Shown one piece after another: positions 34,261 through 46,687 of a stretch of DNA of 64,000 nt (its first letter is position 1; each line of letters begins with the position of its first letter). This DNA comes from Siphonodentalium dalli (taxonomy: Eukaryota > Mollusca > Scaphopoda > Gadilida > Siphonodentaliidae), in contig CP136063.1 in the NCBI GenBank assembly GCA_032622095.1, positions 80,889,980 through 80,953,979 on the forward strand. The letters run 5' to 3'. The notes below the pieces were generated by a model that saw only the letters and a list, made by a program, of their open reading frames with translations, was not told where the DNA came from and searched no databases. The position numbers were made by a program, and so were the translations under genes.

Positions 34261-35305
34261 ACAATACACCAAATGATTTACATAGGCCTCAGTGTTAACA
34301 AATCCCGCTGGCCTGTATTCGCAGGAAAGCTTTGACCCTGCAAGAGTATTTAAAATTAAAGAACGTCCTTTTAGACACACGGAAATGTGCCCAAAAGTAC
34401 TTGTAAACGTGGTGGATCACACTGCAGCTTGACAAACGTCACACTACCCTTAAAATTGAGGGGGAAATGACATCGAAAAAAACACAAACACCTCCCATAA
34501 ATTATTCGCCATTTGCAAAGCCGTAACAGTTCACCATGTGGCTATATTTGATGTTTCTCGACGGAAAACACTTTTGTGCATATTTTCGTGCACTTTTCGT
34601 CCATGTATCATTGACCATTCAGCTGCCAGAATTTGTTTTATGCTGATCCTATCTTGGAAGTGCCAGGGGAAATCACTCTACTAATTTGTATTTGGTGTAT
34701 TGTAACACTGATTGAAAATATCAACCCATAGAGAATAACTTGTATGAGGCGTCAAACGTTTTGTCGATATATTTATTGGTCTTTCCAGCCTGACATTAAA
34801 ATTGTCGAATCAGCTCATAAAGAATACCGCGGTAGTGTTGTTTGTTGTATGCTTATGATTGTTTAATATGGTTATTCTATCTGGAGAATCTAAGCATTTT
34901 GTAGTTGAGTATTGCCGAATCTAAATTGAACTGCCAAGTGACAGCTATTATATATAGCTGCTTCACTTGAGTGGCGAGAGATAGTTGCACACACATGCGC
35001 CTTCACACAAATTATGAACACACAACAGTCGGCTGCCTGTTTTATGTCTAGGAAGGACGCGGGAATTGCTATCGGACTAGTCTTGTGATATATTTGAGCA
35101 GTGTCTAACTCTGAAGTCACATGCAATTACCTATAACTCGCGTTCAAGACAATGCTGGGAATCACAACAGACAACACACGGGATGAGAAATTCAAAATGT
35201 TATTGCAATGATGACAAGCTGAGAGACATAAGCACTTGTGCCGAAATGTCATATACCCAATGGTCATGAATTTTGTCTCTTGGCAAGATATGCGTAGCAC
35301 TGGCA
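34261..35305. other. no gene recognised
   Basis: AT-rich sequence without repeats or frames that I can support. Confidence 0.4.
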
Positions 35306-35313
35306 GTATAGTC

Positions 35314-35926
35314 AGCAGCGTGAATTCCGTTTCTTATTCCTTATTCGAAAAATTTGGGGGAAATGTGGCAAATGATCATGGCAACGTCTTCAGTAAGGCG
35401 AAATGAAATTTCCTGTGAAAGACAATCCGGGTCAAAAGTTCAAAAATGCCTCGAAAATAGGCAAAGTCCGAAAATAAACGGAAAGTGTCCGAAACAAGTT
35501 CAGGGTCATAAACGGCCACCTCGGCCAAAAATTTTGGGCCGAAATTTGTTTTGGTCGAGTCCAAAAAAGTGGGTCGAATTTCAGTTTTCGCTCTGCTCGG
35601 TCGGGAAAATTTTGGAAAATGTGGCAAAGTGTCCCATATTAATAAACGGCCACCTGCTCGGTCATGAAAATTTGGGAAAATGTGGCAAATGACCATGGAA
35701 ACGTCTTTAGTAAGGCGAGACGAAATTTCCTGTGAAAAAAATCCGGCTCAAAAGTTCAAAAATGCCTCGAAAATTTCCGTTTATTTTCGGATTTGCCTAT
35801 TTTCGAGCCATTTTTTCAAAAGAAATTTCGTCTCTCCTTACCAAAGACGTTTCCATGGTCATTTGCCACATTTTCCCAAATTTTTCGAATAAGGAATAAG
35901 AAATAAGTAACGGAATTCACGCTGCT
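35314..35926. mobile_element. 613-bp inverted-repeat element with 8-bp target duplication
   Basis: The ends agcagcgtgaattccg and cggaattcacgctgct are perfect inverses, and similarity continues through the cttattccttattcgaaaaa and atggcaacgtc blocks for about 100 bp. The flanks gtatagtc at 35306-35313 and 35927-35934 form a perfect 8-bp duplication. The interior holds short repeats of gggccgaa and gaaaatgtggcaaa. Related arms are at 40353-40907 plus 42648-42740, and inverted at 46999-47386. An 8-bp duplication suggests a hAT-type or similar transposase. Confidence 0.8.
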
Positions 35927-36393
35927 GTATAGTCGCGGTTTACCTCATCCTATAATATTCACTTTTGCACCAAAGTTTATATATGACATTTAAATGTGGG
36001 TGATTTGGGTACAAGCGTATTGAGTGTTGGCTGCATAAAACCCACCCTTTCATTTAAAAAAAACTCCTAATCCGTTGGTAGGCCGATAGTGAATGATTTC
36101 TCCTATGTGTCTGTAAACAAACGAGTCTGAAAAAGAACTCCGCAGAAATGATTTAGGGACGCCTTATATATGCGATCTGTTATTGAGATTGGTTTGGTTT
36201 GTCGGGAATAATCGTGTTTTCAGCGTCGTTGCCCTATTACGACATTGTTATTACCTTCATAATGCACTGCCACGATTTCACTGAAAGATCACGCCAGTGC
36301 ACCAGGAAACAATCAGCCCCAGTAAGAAACTGACAAACCTGCATGAATTACTCCGAGATCCAAATTATTTAGCAACATGTGGATATAAGAAAG

Positions 36394-36647
36394 CAAGCCT
36401 TGAAATAGTGTGTCTGTCATTTGCAGAATGAGGTCCCCAGAGGATGAATTTAGTTATGCTACCCCGCATAGCGGGTTAGCATCACCAAATTCACCCTCTG
36501 GGAACCTCATTCTGCTGAATTGTAAGCAGAATGAGGTCCCCAGAGGGTGAATTTGGTGATGCTAACCCGCTATGCGGGGTAGCATCACTAAATTCACCCT
36601 CTGGGGACCTCATTATGCAAATGATAGACACACTATTTCAAGGCTTG
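36394..36647. repeat. 254-bp nested palindrome
   Basis: The outer arms begin caagccttgaaatagtgtgt and end with its inverse. Each arm holds agaatgaggtccccagaggg, and also a smaller palindrome, ccccgcatagcgggttagc, so the whole is a palindrome of palindromes with its centre near 36520. Few mismatches. One arm alone occurs at 9225-9285. Confidence 0.85.
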
Positions 36648-36859
36648 TAAGAAAGACTCGATCTCGTCTGGTTCTGCGACAGTATAGCTAGTGCATGGAT
36701 GTGAGAACTAGCAGGAAAGTCAAACATCAACTTGTGATTATGGGCGGTGGATGTCCAGTCATCCGCAAATCAAATGTGATGCCATAATCACTTATAGTAT
36801 GTTCCACATGTACTGCCCATGTACAAATCTACCTGGTAAATCAACCCAGGTTTCACTCA

Positions 36860-37565
36860 GGTTTTTTTAAAGATGAAAAATACGAGGCGGTTCAACGAAG
36901 CTTGATTTTTTTAGTATTGGCTTACGGACTAATATGGGTCGTATATATCGCCGGATCATCGCATGGTGTCACAAGGCGGCTATTATACAACCCGGGGGAA
37001 AGATCAGAGATACCTCAAAACAAAGCAAAATTATGCGACTATAACCTTGTTTTATGATAAAGTTAAAGGTAGTTTCTGGATATTATTACTGATAAGTACT
37101 GATAATAGTAACCCAGTGATGAAAAAACAAGAAACGAGAAACGAACACAGGGTGCGAACTTCGTTAGCAATAAAGTTCCAGACGCACGAATTTCTCAACT
37201 CCTCTGGTCATGCATGGCGTGGAACTCATGTCAATAGTGTGGACTGTTGGATCATATTTGGAACACAGCCTCTGATGAAACATAATGTTTGGTGAAGATT
37301 TTTTAAAGATGAAAAATGCGAGGTGGTGCAACGAAGCTTGATTTTTTTAGTATTGGCTTGCGGACTAACATGGGTCGTATCGCCGGATCATCGCATGGTG
37401 TCACAATGCGGCTATTATATAACCCGGGGGGGAATCAGAGATACCTCAAAACAAAGAAAAATTATGCGACTGTAACCTTGTTTTATGATAGAGTTAAAGG
37501 TAGTTTCTGGATATTATTACTGATAAGTATAGATAATAGTAACCCAGTGATGAAAAAACATGATT
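36860..37565 (+). repeat. tandem duplication of about 440 bp
   Basis: The block from taaagatgaaaaat through tggtgtcacaa and gcggctattata to gtaacccagtgatgaaaaaa occurs twice, from about 36870 and 37305. The unit end of the first copy carries the dispersed segment also found at 32395-32565. Confidence 0.7.
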
Positions 37566-37969
37566 GTGTCAACTAAATAACTTCAACGGTTATAATATCC
37601 GGCTTCAGGCGGAGAGCGGCTATGCCATGCACACGTCCTGACCTAAACCTTACTTATTTCAGTTAGGCCAAAAAAAAAGAAGAAGATTGTATGTTTCTGC
37701 TAACGGAGCGAAAAAATTAGGGTAGGTAGGTAGGGAAATTATTATGTATCCAGCTGCAGAAATATTGAACTACCTCGACCGAAGTGACACCGAAGTGACA
37801 TAAAATGCCAACTCGTTATGTGGGGAAAGTATTACTTGAACAACAGAGTGGAGATATACATACGTGTTCCTATGTTCCTTAAGTCCCAAAAAAAGGCTCT
37901 CAGGAAATTAAAATCGCAAACGAACATTAGTGATGAAAAAAAAAAACAGTAAAAAAACAGGTCCGTGAA

Positions 37970-40260
37970 GTTGGATCGAAGTTCGAAGTTCGAAATTCGG
38001 TGGAGATTCGCGTGAAGTTGGATCGAAGTTCGAAGTTCGAAATTCGGTGGAGATTCGACCCCCACTTTTTTTTGCATCAAGTGCGTTGTTGTGTTCCAAT
38101 TCGTGCTCCCCTGCTCGAATTTTGGGTCAAAAGTGATTTTTTTCACTTTTTCTGAGATACTGCTGGACTTAGAAAATTTAGGCACGGCGCTGGACTTAGA
38201 AAATTTCGCCTTCAATATTAAGGTGCCGAGGGGAAGTGGCACTGTTTATGGCTGGATCGGACTGAAACTTGGCAGTTTTGATACTTTCCATCAGAGAATC
38301 TAGCAAGTTAACGCTCAGCTTCGAGAAATTACTCGATCTATAGGTTTGAATTTCAATCTGAGCGTTCGAAATTCGGTGGATATTCGTTCGAAGTTCGAAA
38401 TTCAGATTGAAATTCAACCCCCACTTTTTTTTGCCCCAACTTCGTTGTTGTGGTCCAATTCGTGCTCCCCTGTTCGAAATTTTGGTCAAAAGTTATTTTT
38501 TTCACTTTTTCTGAGATACTGTTAAACTTAGAAAATTTAGGCACGGCGCTGGACTTAGAAAATTTCGCCTTCAATATTAAGGTGCCGAGGGGAAGTGGCA
38601 CTGTTTATGGCTGGATCGGACTGAAACTTGGCAGTTTTGATACTTTCCATCAGAGAATCTAGCAAGTTAACGCTCAGCTTCGAGAAATTACTCGATCTAT
38701 AGGTTTGAATTTCAATCTGAGCGTTCGAAATTCGGTGGATATTCGTTCGAAGTTCGAAATTCAGATTGAAATTCAACCCCCACTTTTTTTTGCCCCAACT
38801 TCGTTGTTGTGGTCCAATTCGTGCTCCCCTGTTCGAAATTTTGGTCAAAAGTTATTTTTTTCACTTTTTCTGAGATACTGTTAAACTTAGAAAATTTAGG
38901 CACGGCGCTGGACTTAGAAAATTTCGCCTTCAATATTAAGGTGCCGAAGGGAAGTGGCATTGTTTATGGCTGGATTGAGATGAAATTTGGTATGTTTGAT
39001 ACTTTCCATAAGAGAATCAAGCAAACTAACGCTCAGCTTCGAGAAATTACTCGATCTATAGGTTTGAATTTCAATCTGAATTTCAATCTGGGCGAATTTC
39101 GATCTGGATTGAAGTTCGAAATTCAGATTGAAATTCGACTCCCACTTTTGTTTGCCTCAAATGCATTGTTGTGTTCCAATTCGTGCTCCCCTGCTCGAAT
39201 TTTGGGTCAAAAGTTATTTTTTTCACTTTTTCTGAGATACTGCTGGACTTGGAAAATTTAGCCACGGCGCTGGACTTAGAAAATTTAGCCTTCAATATCA
39301 AGGTGCCGAAGGGAAGTGGCATTGTTTATGGCTGGATTGAGCTGAAATTTGGTATGTTTGATACTTTCCATAAGAGAATCAAGCAAACTAACGCTCAGCT
39401 TCGAGAAATTACTCGATCTATAGGTTTGAATTTCAATCTGAATTTCAATCTGGGCGAATTTCGATCTGGATTGAAGTTCGAAATTCAGATTGAAATTCGA
39501 CCACCACTTTTGTTTGCCTCAAATGCATTGTTGTGTTCCAATTCGTGCTCCCCTGCTCGAATTTTGGGTCAAAAGTGATTTTTTTCACTTTTTCTGAGAT
39601 ATTGCTGGACTTATAAAATTTAGGCACGGCGCTGGACTTAGAAAATTTCGCCTTCAATATTAAGGTGCCGAAGGGAAGTGGCATTGTTTATGGCTGGATT
39701 GAGCTGAAATTTGGTATGTTTGATACTTTCCATAAGAGAATCAAGCAAACTAACGCTCAGCTTCGAGAAATTACTCGATCTATAGGTTTGAATTTCAATC
39801 TGAGCGTTCGAAATTCGGTGGAGATTCAGAGGAGATTCGTTCGAAGTTCGAAATTCAGATTGAAATTCTACCCCCACTTTTTTTTGTCTCAAACATTTCG
39901 CCTTCAATATTATGATAGGGGTGGTGTCGGAGGGAAGTGGCACTGTTTATGGTTCGATCGAGCTGAAACTTGGCATTTTTGATACTTTCCGGTAGAGAAT
40001 CCAGCAAACTAACGCTCAGCTTCGAGAAATCACTCGATTTATAGGTTTGAATTTCAATCTGAGCGTTCGAACCTATTCGTTCGAAGTTCGAAATTCGGTG
40101 GAGATTCAACCCCTAATTTTTGTTTTGCCTCAAGTTCATTGTTGTGTTCCAATTCGTGCTCCCCTGTTCGAATTTTGGGTCAAATTTTTTTTTTTTTTCA
40201 CTTTTTATGAGATACTGCTGGACTTTTGCCACGGCGCTGGACTTGTGACTTGATTTGTGA
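37970..40260 (+). repeat. satellite of about 360 bp, roughly six units
   Basis: The landmark ttccaattcgtgctcccctg recurs near 38095, 38453, 38812, 39175, 39537 and 40148. Units 2 and 3 are nearly identical over 359 bp, while outer units are diverged or rearranged (a shorter insert near 39900). Each unit ends in clusters of short inverted motifs around gttcgaaattcgg. Open frames on both strands are periodic by-products of a near-3n unit length. Confidence 0.85.
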
Positions 40261-40352
40261 TTTCTAGATGGACTAGTGGTGCACAAGAAGAATCCACAAG
40301 GATAGTCCCGTGGCTGCTGTGGTTATCCATAAAAATTAGGGGTTGTATCTCC

Positions 40353-40907
40353 AGCAGCGTGAATTTCGTTACTTATTCCTTATTCAAAAAATTTGGGGAA
40401 ATGTTGCAAATGACCATGGCAACGTCTTAAGGCGAGACGAAATTTCCTGTGATAAAAAATCCGGAAAAAAAGTTAAAAAATGTCTCGAAATTAGGCAAAG
40501 TCCGAAAATAAACGGAAATTGGCCGAAAGAAGTGATGGGTCATTAATGGCCACATCGGCCAAATATTTTGGGCCGAAAAATTTTTGGGCCGAGTCCTAAA
40601 AAGTTGGCCGAATTTCAGTTTTCGCTCTGCTCTGTCGGGAAAATTTCTGAAAATGTGGCAAACTGTCACATATTAAAAAATGGTCACCTGGGCCGAACTT
40701 TTTGGGCCGAAAAGTTTTTGGGTCGAGTCCGAAAAAGTGGGTCAAATAGAAATTCCCGCTCTGCTCGGTCAGGAAAATTTGGGGAAATGTGACAAACTAC
40801 CATGGCAACGTCTTTAGTAAGGCGAGACGAAATTTCGTGTGAAACAAAAGTCCGAAAATAAACGGAAATAGTCCGAAACAAGAGTGCGTGGTCATAAATG
40901 GCCACAT
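40353..40907. mobile_element. left arm of inverted-repeat family (second copy)
   Basis: It begins agcagcgtgaatttcgttac, like 35314, and continues through the gaccatggcaacgtc and gaaatttcctgtga blocks. It breaks at ggccacatc, where a hAT-like element is inserted, and resumes at 42648 with gccacctcggccaaaaatg. Confidence 0.65.
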
Positions 40908-42647
40908 CCAGGGGGGGGGGGGGGGTCTGCAAAAAAATTCCGTATATAGGGCCGGGGTGGTTGGGTGATTGGTCCAGAGGCCGAAAAAATCGTGCTTGTA
41001 AATTTTTTCAAAAATGGATTTAAAAAAAACAATTTACAAGTACTGACCATGTAATGTTGTTTGTAAGCATGTTAGTACCATGCTTATTGATATAGGGCTA
41101 TATGGGCAGCTATAGTGACTATTTAGCCTCATATTTAGCAACATTCTGTATTTCACAAGATCCCGGCCCACTTCACAGTGGACCACCGTAATAGCGTTCA
41201 GGAAACTTATGATCAACGGAAGAAATATTTAGTAACAAAATTAATATATTACCTGAATAAAAGTAATAAAACAAAAAAACTGTATCACAAATTGGATACT
41301 ACATGGTGAATACTCAATGATGACTTGATACCATTAATCTGATTGTTGCATAACATGAAATTGAAAAGGGTATCTCATAAATTTCTAATGCCTGATATAC
41401 TGTCTTGTTTTGGCATGTAATCAAATTCATTCCTTCTGGTTATTTCTGATCTTGAACGTTAATTTGCAACAATTATCCAAATAAAACTGAATTGGTTATG
41501 ATGAATGACCGTTACTGAAGGTGACGCTATTCTCATTGAATTTCCGAACTTCTGCTTTACTGCTCAACAAGACTAAACTAAAATACTAATATATATATAC
41601 TGTTATCACTTACAAATAGATGAACTGAAATAATGTGATGCATTCAGATGCATTGAGAAATGACATTCTTCAATGTCTTCAAAGTTCAAACTAAAAGTAA
41701 AATCAAGAATAAACTCTGACTGAGACTAGACTGCAAACTCTAGTGCACAAATGTACATACAAATATTTAAAATCCATAGCAACTGAAGCTCCACTAAAAC
41801 TCAACAGTTCTTGAACATTTGATAATATTTAGGTCCACACATTCTATTTTCCTTTACTGATATGGTTAGTCAAAAGCGGTCATGTCACAACCCGTGATAT
41901 TATGCATATTCGTTCCCCATTTCTGGTCCGTCACCATGCCATAGGGTATAAAAATATGACAACCGTCTCTTGAGTTATAATGCAAAATGTATGTACGGAC
42001 GGACGCACGGACGGCTCGAGACGTCAACTATATACCCGCCGACTAATATCGGGGGGGGGGGGGTGGTATAATAACCATATATCTATGTGTATACCTAACC
42101 AAAAACACAATTCCCCTCCCCCATCCCACCCCGGTGGATAAGACTAAAGAGTTTTCTTTGGTCATGTACAAATAATTGTGGAACCCCTGACCTGTTTACC
42201 ACTATTTACACTGGCCAGTGTTCTCAGTCAGACACAACACACTCGATATATTAAGGCTATAACGGGGTCTAGGGTGATTTGAGACATATAGTGTACCTGC
42301 ACAATGCTTTATTACCTGGAAACACCTGGAAATACAGTTTATTTTTCGTTTTTCTGATCTGTGTTTACCAATTAAGTATGTTTTTGCTCGAGTCTTAATG
42401 GTACACAACAAGAGTTTGCACCAAAAAAGGATAGAGGAATGGGTTTGGAAGGCAGTTAGCACAGTTATTGAAGAACGGCCAAAAAAACCTCTGAAATTTT
42501 GATAAAAACATAAGAAAGGGGGGGGGGTCTCCAAAATTTTGGAGGGATTTTTTTTTTTTGCACAAATGGGGTGGTGGTTCACTCGGGGTCGGAAAAAAGT
42601 TTTTGGGCCCTATATGTGCATTTTTTCCCCAGACCCCCCCCCCCCCC
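40908..42647. mobile_element. hAT-like poly-G-ended element, 1.7 kb
   Basis: Starts CAGGGGGG...GGTCTG and ends inverted (CAGACCCCC...CCCT). The ends share a further aaaaaaat...tatagggcc block. It interrupts the arm sequence (ataaacggccacctcggcc, seen intact at 35513-35531). gccacatc on the left and gccacctc on the right form an 8-bp duplication with one difference. The interior (41000-42500) has no gene, but includes a ggacggacg-rich segment and a G13 tract near 42051. Confidence 0.7.
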
Positions 42648-42659
42648 TGCCACCTCGGC

Positions 42660-43130
42660 CAAAAATGTTCGGGCCAAGTCCGAAAAAGTGGGCCTATGGG
42701 CTGAATATGGGATATGGACCATTTTCGAGAACACTGAGGATTTCGGCCAATTTGACGGCATGGGTGGGTGGATGGCCTGTCTCAAATACCCCCTAGAGAC
42801 ATCTCTACCCCCACCATCACCCCAGATGGTACCATCATGAGGAGGTGAAAATGTGGTATGGACCAACGGTAAGGATTTCGGCCAATTTGACTGCATGGAT
42901 GGATGACCCGCGCCAAATACCCGCCGAAACATTTAGAGTCTTGCCACCTCTTAGTCGCTAAGTTTGGTATCATAATTTCGGAACGGAACTGTAAACGATG
43001 TTTTACTGGCTTCTCATTTTGTATATACATAAGTTCGTGTCTATTCTGTTGTATAAGATCTGACCATTTAAAACTGTCACTACGGTGACATCGGTTACTT
43101 ATTCCCAGTTCCTTATTCCTTATTCGGAAA
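42660..43130. other. partial duplication, no gene
   Basis: Two related blocks containing gatttcggccaatttga and gcatggNtgg are about 140 bp apart. Nothing coding is recognised. Confidence 0.4.
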
Positions 43131-43134
43131 CATA

Positions 43135-43415
43135 TTTTGACCAAATAAACGGTGCGGTAGGGTGACCCACCCCAAAAATAAAATATAAAAACCGAAAACC
43201 GCACCGCTCTAGCCCGTGCGGTTGCCACAGGAGGTGGCCAAATTGGCAACCATAGCCCTTTTGGTATTTATGAACCGATTCTGACCAAATAAACGGTGCG
43301 GTACGTAGGGTGGTCCGCCCCAAACGATACTATAAAAACCGAAAACCGCACCCTCTAGCCCGTGCGGTTGCCACAAGAGGTGGCCAAAATGGCAACCATA
43401 GCCGTTTTGATATTT
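43135..43415 (+). repeat. tandem pair of about 140-bp hairpin units
   Basis: Each unit runs from tgaccaaataaacggtgcgg to tggcaaccatagc. Inside, cggtgcggt pairs with aaccgcaccg, so each unit can fold as a hairpin. Two units stand head to tail. Confidence 0.65.
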
Positions 43416-43669
43416 ATGGACACCAGATACGAACAGACGAATATGATGGCTATACAGTATTATACTACAGCGATGAATTAAAGATGAACATTTACTTAAA
43501 CCAACACTTTATTAATTAAAATTCTCCGAATTCAACCAAACCACCGTTCAAGTCACGACTTTCAAACTAATTATATGGTATGCTGCATCGTCACCCTCTA
43601 TCGGACGATTCATCACCTGTGATGCAATGGTTTCGGTTCACAACTATCATCTTATACTGTACAAAGGAA

Positions 43670-43870
43670 CAGCAGGGGGTGAATGCACCAACTGATTCGG
43701 GCCATAAACGGGCTCCACCGAGCCTTCCAGCCCCTGTCCCCAGCAGGGGGTGAATGCACCAGCTCATTCAACCCAAACAACTCTCTGCCCCTGTTCCCAG
43801 CAGGGGGTGAATGCACCAACCAATTCACCCCAAAAAAGCTCCCAGCCCCAGCTCCCCGGTATCAAGCATA
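43670..43870 (+). repeat. three in-frame 'cagcagggggtgaatgcacc' repeats
   Basis: The 20-bp phrase occurs at about 43671, 43740 and 43797. The spacings, 69 and 57 bp, are both multiples of three, and the translation repeats PAGGECT. This is the beginning of the GC-richer block and may be a spacer or linker segment of the element that follows. Confidence 0.5.
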
Positions 43871-44005
43871 TAGACCTCCACGTACTCAAATAATTGGGAC
43901 AATGCAAGCATGGAGAGTCATGGAAAGCCCACTACCTTCATCGGCCCGTATTCTCCTTTTAGATATACCCGTTGTTATGGGTATACCTGAACTTCCTGAA
44001 GTAAT

Positions 44006-44242
44006 ATGAAGGGTCAACATTCATGCCGGTGGCTTACCTTGAACTCTACAGAGCTCTGTGCCCTACGCTGTCTGTGTGAGTACTGTAAAGTTCATCTGGC
44101 CCGATTGCGAAAAGGATCGTGCACAAAGCCGTGCCGTGTTTGCGGTAAGGGTGCAACGAACCAAATATCACTCTGCTTGAGGTGTGGTTACAGAAATGAA
44201 AAGGGATTTGCTCGGTTGGCGGCCATTGACGTTTTCAATTAG
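44006..44242 (+). pseudogene. cysteine-rich segment of the polymerase module
   Basis: The translation has eleven cysteines, nine of them in four C-x-C or C-x-x-C type groups (CLCEYC, CRVCG, CLRCG) within about 60 residues, suggesting zinc binding. Family not recognised. It is out of frame with the Rho-N-like segment that follows. Confidence 0.45.
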
Positions 44243-44252
44243 ATATGTGGTT

Positions 44253-44412
44253 ACAATGAATATACCTATCCAGGACATGTCTATTATACGCAAGCTTCGA
44301 GCCCAAGCCAAAGATCTCGGCTTGAGGGAGTATTCCTCTCTTCAAAAGCCTGATCTAATTAAGGCGATTGCCGACGTCCGTGCTGCAGAGTTTGTTTCAC
44401 GTCTGCAAGCTT
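44253..44412 (+). pseudogene. Rho-N/SAP-like helix-extended-helix motif
   Basis: An open stretch contains LRAQAKDLGLREYSSLQKP followed by DLIKAI. The L-x-x-x-A-K-x-L-G-L ... K-x-D-L-I-x-x-I pattern is that of Rho N-terminal and SAP domains, which bind nucleic acid. It probably marks the N-terminal region of the replication protein. Confidence 0.5.
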
Positions 44413-45719
44413 AAGCTGATCGACGCCGAGGTCACGGCGTGCGAAACCATCGAGGAGAGACTGCAAATGAACCCAATCAGGAGAAAAGAACCGTTGAGGC
44501 ACATTGGCGAAAGGAAGTGGCGATGGAATGTCGTGCTGAGCATTATGCGAAAAGGCCCTGGGGTCCTCAGAGAATCGGACTTCAGATAAATGAGGGAGAG
44601 GGGACAATTTGACCTGGATGTCCAGGTCCCGCACTCGGTGAGGAACCCGGCCGACGAACCGTGGGTTGACATGATGAACGATGCCAAAAACGAGTTTGAA
44701 GTCGACGGCGCAGCCGCAGTCCTCTCCACATGGAGGGTAGAGAGTGTCGACTCAACAGATTCGACGGTCATATGGCAGATAAGAGAGCATCACAAGTCGT
44801 CAGAGAGCTTCTCGAACGAGAGTATACCCTCAAAGTTAAGTTCTTGAGGCAGCATGATGACGGCAACTGGTGGTTGCAGACAAGTTCGACCCGGTCAGGG
44901 CCGAGAGGAAGAAGGGACAAGGCGTCGTTGAGATCATTCATGCCTCAAGCCCGGTGTGCTGACGCCAGACGGGTATTGACCGCCCATACTATGAGAATGC
45001 CTACCCTGTGTCACTGCGGTCGTCTATGGCATCTATCCCCGATCCTGCAAACCTAGCACCAATGAAGGACGGCGACATCAACTGTGTTGCCCAGTGGAGG
45101 AACACGTTGAAGGTGCGCTGAGAGGGCAGGGACTCACGCCCACGATGAGAAAGAAAATTCAGAAGTGAGAGGAGCGAGTTCACCAAACAGGCCGCGGTCG
45201 AGGATGTCGCCGTCCTCGAGAAGATACTGAACCGTGAGATCATACTCAGAGATATAGCCGATGAGGACATCTACACCAACTGGAAATACCAGCTTAGGGG
45301 CAACGGGATCAGAGGTAAAGTAGAGCTCATCTGCCACAACAGCCACGCCTGGTCCAAAGACCCCCCATTCCCATGCTCCAGGCAGGTTCACTTATATTAA
45401 GGCGATATCTGGGAGGCCATTCGAAACGCAACCCAGACGAGCCGATTTCAGTCTGTCTGCTAGGGGATGCAAGACAGAGCTCAGTATGGACCAGATTGTG
45501 CTCCAAGACGGCCGCACACACAGGACACTGGAGACTGACCAAAACCTCCAGGAAGCCTTGCTGAATTGGGCGATGAGTCCCTCGCAGACCGAGCCGTCGG
45601 TGTGAACCACACAGCCAGTATCATGACAAAAGAGCACAACGGCTGGAAACCGACCAGGCTAATCTCGGAGATGACACACAGAAAGCATGTGTCGAGCATG
45701 GTCATGGAGGCATCTGGAA

Positions 45720-46500
45720 CGTGACGGGCTGCGATATAAGAGACGTCGCCAGCATCGACATGAAAGCCTGCTAACCGGCCAGCTTCCAAGGCCATGGCGA
45801 GGCCAAGCCATATTTTGACAGATTCGGGCACCCCACCCACCGCATGACCCGGTCCCAATCAACGCCCCCTCCCCAAGATATCGGCACCGGTTTCGCCGAG
45901 GTATAGGAATGGGAGTTCGCCCCTAACTGCCACCCCGTCATCCCCGCCTGGTTCGGAAAGCATTTCGCATATCAGGGCTGTGCCCCCCACACACCTGCTC
46001 GCCTTTCTGGTTGAGTCAGATCTCCTGAAGAGCCTGAAGGTCCATGAGGCCATCATCACCTTTGAGCAACGAACCGCGGTCTGGCTCCCTGAATATAGTG
46101 ATGAAGGCTGCAGCATCATAGGCAAGTTCATCCAGGACAGCAATGACGACGGCAAAAGACTGACACGGAGGCTTGTGGTCGATCAGGGAAAGCTTAACTT
46201 TTTGGTAAGGGACACCCCCAAAGTGGCACTCTGGTTGGCGCCCCCAACAGTGTCCCCTTGGCCACATTCTCACATACGACGATGGCTCGCAGCACCAGTA
46301 CACCCACTTGAGGGCCTCAATGCTGGCCACACCAACCTCCTTGCTATGCTGGCAAGATGTGAACCCGATGAAGCTTTCCGGGTGGCCACTGATAGCATTT
46401 ACGCCCAGAAGACCGCGTTGCAGAAGCTTGACGGTGTCAATGCGTACGTCGCCCCCAACTATGAGACTGTGGTGAGAATATTGTGTGTTAAATGCTTGAC
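45720..46500 (+). pseudogene. B-family DNA polymerase core with motifs A and C
   Basis: Near 45745-45790 the frame gives ASIDMKAC, a stop codon, then PASFQG. This is a motif-A pattern (D ... YP) in which the expected tyrosine codon is taa. From 45980 a frame of 253 codons is open. It contains RVATDSIYAQK at 46378-46410, a motif-C (xTDS) pattern. Motif B (K-x-x-x-N-S-x-Y-G) is not clear. The pieces are in more than one frame. Confidence 0.55.
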
Positions 46501-46687
46501 TGTGGATCCATTCCTCTTACCGGTGGGCCCGGCTCAGTGGCGTGATAAGGAGGAGCAGTTGTACATTGCCGCAGGAACACGCGCGTACCTCTCCAAGCCA
46601 GAATACTGTAGCCAAGCCACACCGATGGTGGAATCAACGGCGCCCAGCTACAATGACTCACTGACCCGGCACCAGCTGAGCTACTTA

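Noticed and set aside
37832-39982. Series of about 80-150-codon frames on both strands
   Set aside because: Periodic translations of the 360-bp satellite; they recur with the unit and have no family features.
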